This document shows positions 6,009 through 7,580 of a stretch of DNA of 7,580 nt, one piece after another. The notes beneath the pieces are model-generated. The model saw only the letters and a list, made by a program, of their open reading frames with translations, was not told the origin of the DNA and ran no database searches. The DNA comes from Ignavibacteriaceae bacterium (GTDB lineage: Bacteria > Bacteroidota > Ignavibacteria > Ignavibacteriales > Ignavibacteriaceae). The position numbers and the translations under genes are program-made. Position 1 is the stretch's first letter; every line of letters starts with the position of its first letter. The DNA is taken from the NCBI GenBank assembly GCA_025449775.1, contig JANWIS010000161.1, forward strand, positions 1 through 7,580. Direction: 5' to 3'.

Positions 6009-7580
6009 TTATTCTGTTTCAGGTTTCCCGCGTAACGAATCCCATATCATATAAGCACAAATAATAGAGAACATTATGAAGCCAAGAAGTTCTGCGGAAT
6101 GAGATTCAGCCCAGTCTAAATTTACCCAATTGTAACCAGCATAACGTAAGAATGCACTTATAACTCCCATCAAAGCACCACCGGCAATAAACCCGGATGC
6201 AATCAACGTTCCTCTTTCTCTTCTTGCATTATTAATTTTTTCATCCTTGCTTCTTGTAGAAACAAAATGCGCAATCAAACCACCGACAAGTAATGGAGTA
6301 TTCAGTTCCAAAGGAATGTACATTCCAAGAGCAAATGCAAGTGCAGGTACTTTTATCATAGTAAGCACGAGAGCTAAAATTGCACCAACAATATATAATG
6401 TCCACGGAGCCGGCTGCTGATCCATTAATGGCTGGATAACTGCAGCCATCGCATTTGCCTGCGGTGCAACAAGTGCACCATCACCGACGAAACCGTAAGT
6501 CTCATTTAATATCATAATTACAAATCCAACTGTCAGTGCAGATACAAGCACACCGAGAAATTTCCATCTTTCCTGTTTGTAAGGAGATGAACCAAGCCAG
6601 TAACCGATTTTAAGATCGGTAATAAAACCACCAGCCATTGAAAGAGCAGTACAAACAACTCCGCCGATTATTAATGCAGCAACCATTCCCGAACTTCCTT
6701 TTAATCCTACTGAAGTAAGAACAATGGAAGATAAAATTAAAGTCATCAATGTCATCCCGCTTACAGGATTAGTTCCGACAATTGCAATTGCATTTGCGGC
6801 TACTGTTGTGAACAGGAATGAAATAACAAGAACTATTAATAAACCAACTAGTGCCCATCCTAAATTGTAAACAACACCCATATAAAAGAAAACCAAAAGT
6901 AAGATTGCTGTTACCACAATACCCGCAATAATTATTTTCATCGGAAGATCACGCTGAGTTCTTAGCTGAGCTTCATTCGTACGCTTCTTCTCAAAAATTT
7001 CTTTAAAGCCGAGCGAGAAAGCAGACTTAATAATTTTTGATGAACGAATAATTCCTATAATTCCTGCCATTGCAATTCCACCAATTCCAACATGTCTCAC
7101 ATACTGTCTGAAAATTTCTTCTGCACTCATTGCAGAAATTAATTTTGCTGCACCGGTTCCGAAAGTTTCTGTAAGCCCTCCTCCGATGTATGAAATTACA
7201 GGGACCAATAAATACCATGAAACAAATGAACCGGCACATATTATTGCCGAATACTTCAAACCGACAATGTAGCCAAGACCCATAACTGCTGCCCCGATAT
7301 TCAGCCTGAAAACAAGTTTAAATTTATCGGCGAGCATTTCTCCGACTCCGACCACTCTTGTTGTAAATGTTTCACTCCACCAGCCAAAAGTTGCAATTAT
7401 AAAATCATAAATTCCTCCGACTGCACCGCTTACAATCAATACAACAGCCTGCTTTCCTCCTTTTTCGCCTGCAACTAAAACTTCGGTTGTTGCAGTAGCT
7501 TCAGGAAACGGAAATTTTCCATGCATTTCTGCAACAAAATATTTTCTGAAAGGAATCAGGAAAAGAATACCCAGAATTCC
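6009..7580 (-). CDS. OPT-family oligopeptide transporter, C-terminal part (5' end outside window)
   Basis: This is a partial gene. The frame is open from the right edge to the TAA at 6009-6011, giving 523 residues. The ATG at 7526 is not the start, since the 18 codons before it continue a family-like sequence (GILGILFLIPFRKYFVAE) to the edge. The protein is an integral inner-membrane transporter with about 12-14 hydrophobic segments visible. Recognisable OPT blocks are EMHGKFPFPEATATTEVL with VAGEKGG near the visible N terminus, GTNPVSGMTL in the middle, and a glycine-rich C-terminal half. Bacterial members are annotated as proton-coupled uptake systems for short peptides; some OPT/YSL proteins carry metal chelates instead, so the substrate is open. 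Bacterial members are usually around 600-700 aa, so perhaps 100-150 residues are missing. The gene ends in two tandem hairpins. It may complement pepT functionally, although the two are not co-transcribed. Confidence 0.93.
   Translation of the reverse strand, partial: GILGILFLIPFRKYFVAEMHGKFPFPEATATTEVLVAGEKGGKQAVVLIVSGAVGGIYDFIIATFGWWSETFTTRVVGVGEMLADKFKLVFRLNIGAAVMGLGYIVGLKYSAIICAGSFVSWYLLVPVISYIGGGLTETFGTGAAKLISAMSAEEIFRQYVRHVGIGGIAMAGIIGIIRSSKIIKSAFSLGFKEIFEKKRTNEAQLRTQRDLPMKIIIAGIVVTAILLLVFFYMGVVYNLGWALVGLLIVLVISFLFTTVAANAIAIVGTNPVSGMTLMTLILSSIVLTSVGLKGSSGMVAALIIGGVVCTALSMAGGFITDLKIGYWLGSSPYKQERWKFLGVLVSALTVGFVIMILNETYGFVGDGALVAPQANAMAAVIQPLMDQQPAPWTLYIVGAILALVLTMIKVPALAFALGMYIPLELNTPLLVGGLIAHFVSTRSKDEKINNARRERGTLIASGFIAGGALMGVISAFLRYAGYNWVNLDWAESHSAELLGFIMFSIICAYMIWDSLRGKPETE

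Noticed and set aside
7524..7526. ATG at 7526 as the start of the OPT transporter
   Set aside because: The frame continues through the right edge with family-like hydrophobic sequence; this Met is inside the conserved EMHGK block.
1..7580. CRISPR array, tRNA, insertion sequence or defence system
   Set aside because: No regularly spaced repeats, no tRNA-like folds noticed, and no transposase, nuclease or defence protein motifs in any frame.

Overview
The window is an AT-rich stretch of an ordinary bacterial chromosome. It is consistent with the Bacteroidota/Ignavibacteriota (FCB) neighbourhood, but this is inferred from general character only: low GC, start codons mostly without a Shine-Dalgarno sequence, AGA-rich arginine use, and the protein families present. 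No single marker fixes the taxon. I see no rRNA, tRNA, CRISPR array, transposase or phage gene.

Layout, left to right. (1) The 3' two-thirds of a GDP-L-fucose synthase gene (+), cut by the left edge. (2) pepT, a complete peptidase T (+), preceded by the only strong Shine-Dalgarno in the window. (3) A complete NhaD/ArsB-type (ion transporter superfamily) membrane antiporter (-), convergent with pepT across a 57-bp gap holding a long shared hairpin. (4) proS, a complete bacterial-type prolyl-tRNA synthetase (+), divergent from the antiporter across about 140 bp. (5) A 218-bp gap, then a small 160-aa coiled-coil protein of unknown function with a single C-terminal membrane anchor (+). (6) A compact terminator region with a strong bidirectional hairpin and a second perfect hairpin. 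(7) The C-terminal 523 residues of an OPT-family oligopeptide transporter (-), running off the right edge.

The genes do not form one operon; strands alternate and nearly every gene is its own transcription unit. There is a loose functional theme. The OPT transporter would bring in short peptides, peptidase T would cleave tripeptides in the cytosol, and the antiporter would handle Na+/H+ balance. Fucose synthase (surface polysaccharide precursor) and ProRS (translation) are separate housekeeping functions.

I found no convincing new multi-gene system. The items most worth a second look are: a ProRS whose editing domain appears to lack the conserved lysine equivalent to E. coli K279 and carries two CxxC pairs flanking that domain; the uncharacterised tail-anchored coiled-coil protein; an 11-bp inverted repeat flanking that gene; and the hairpin structures between the convergent genes. 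All intergenic gaps are under 300 bp.
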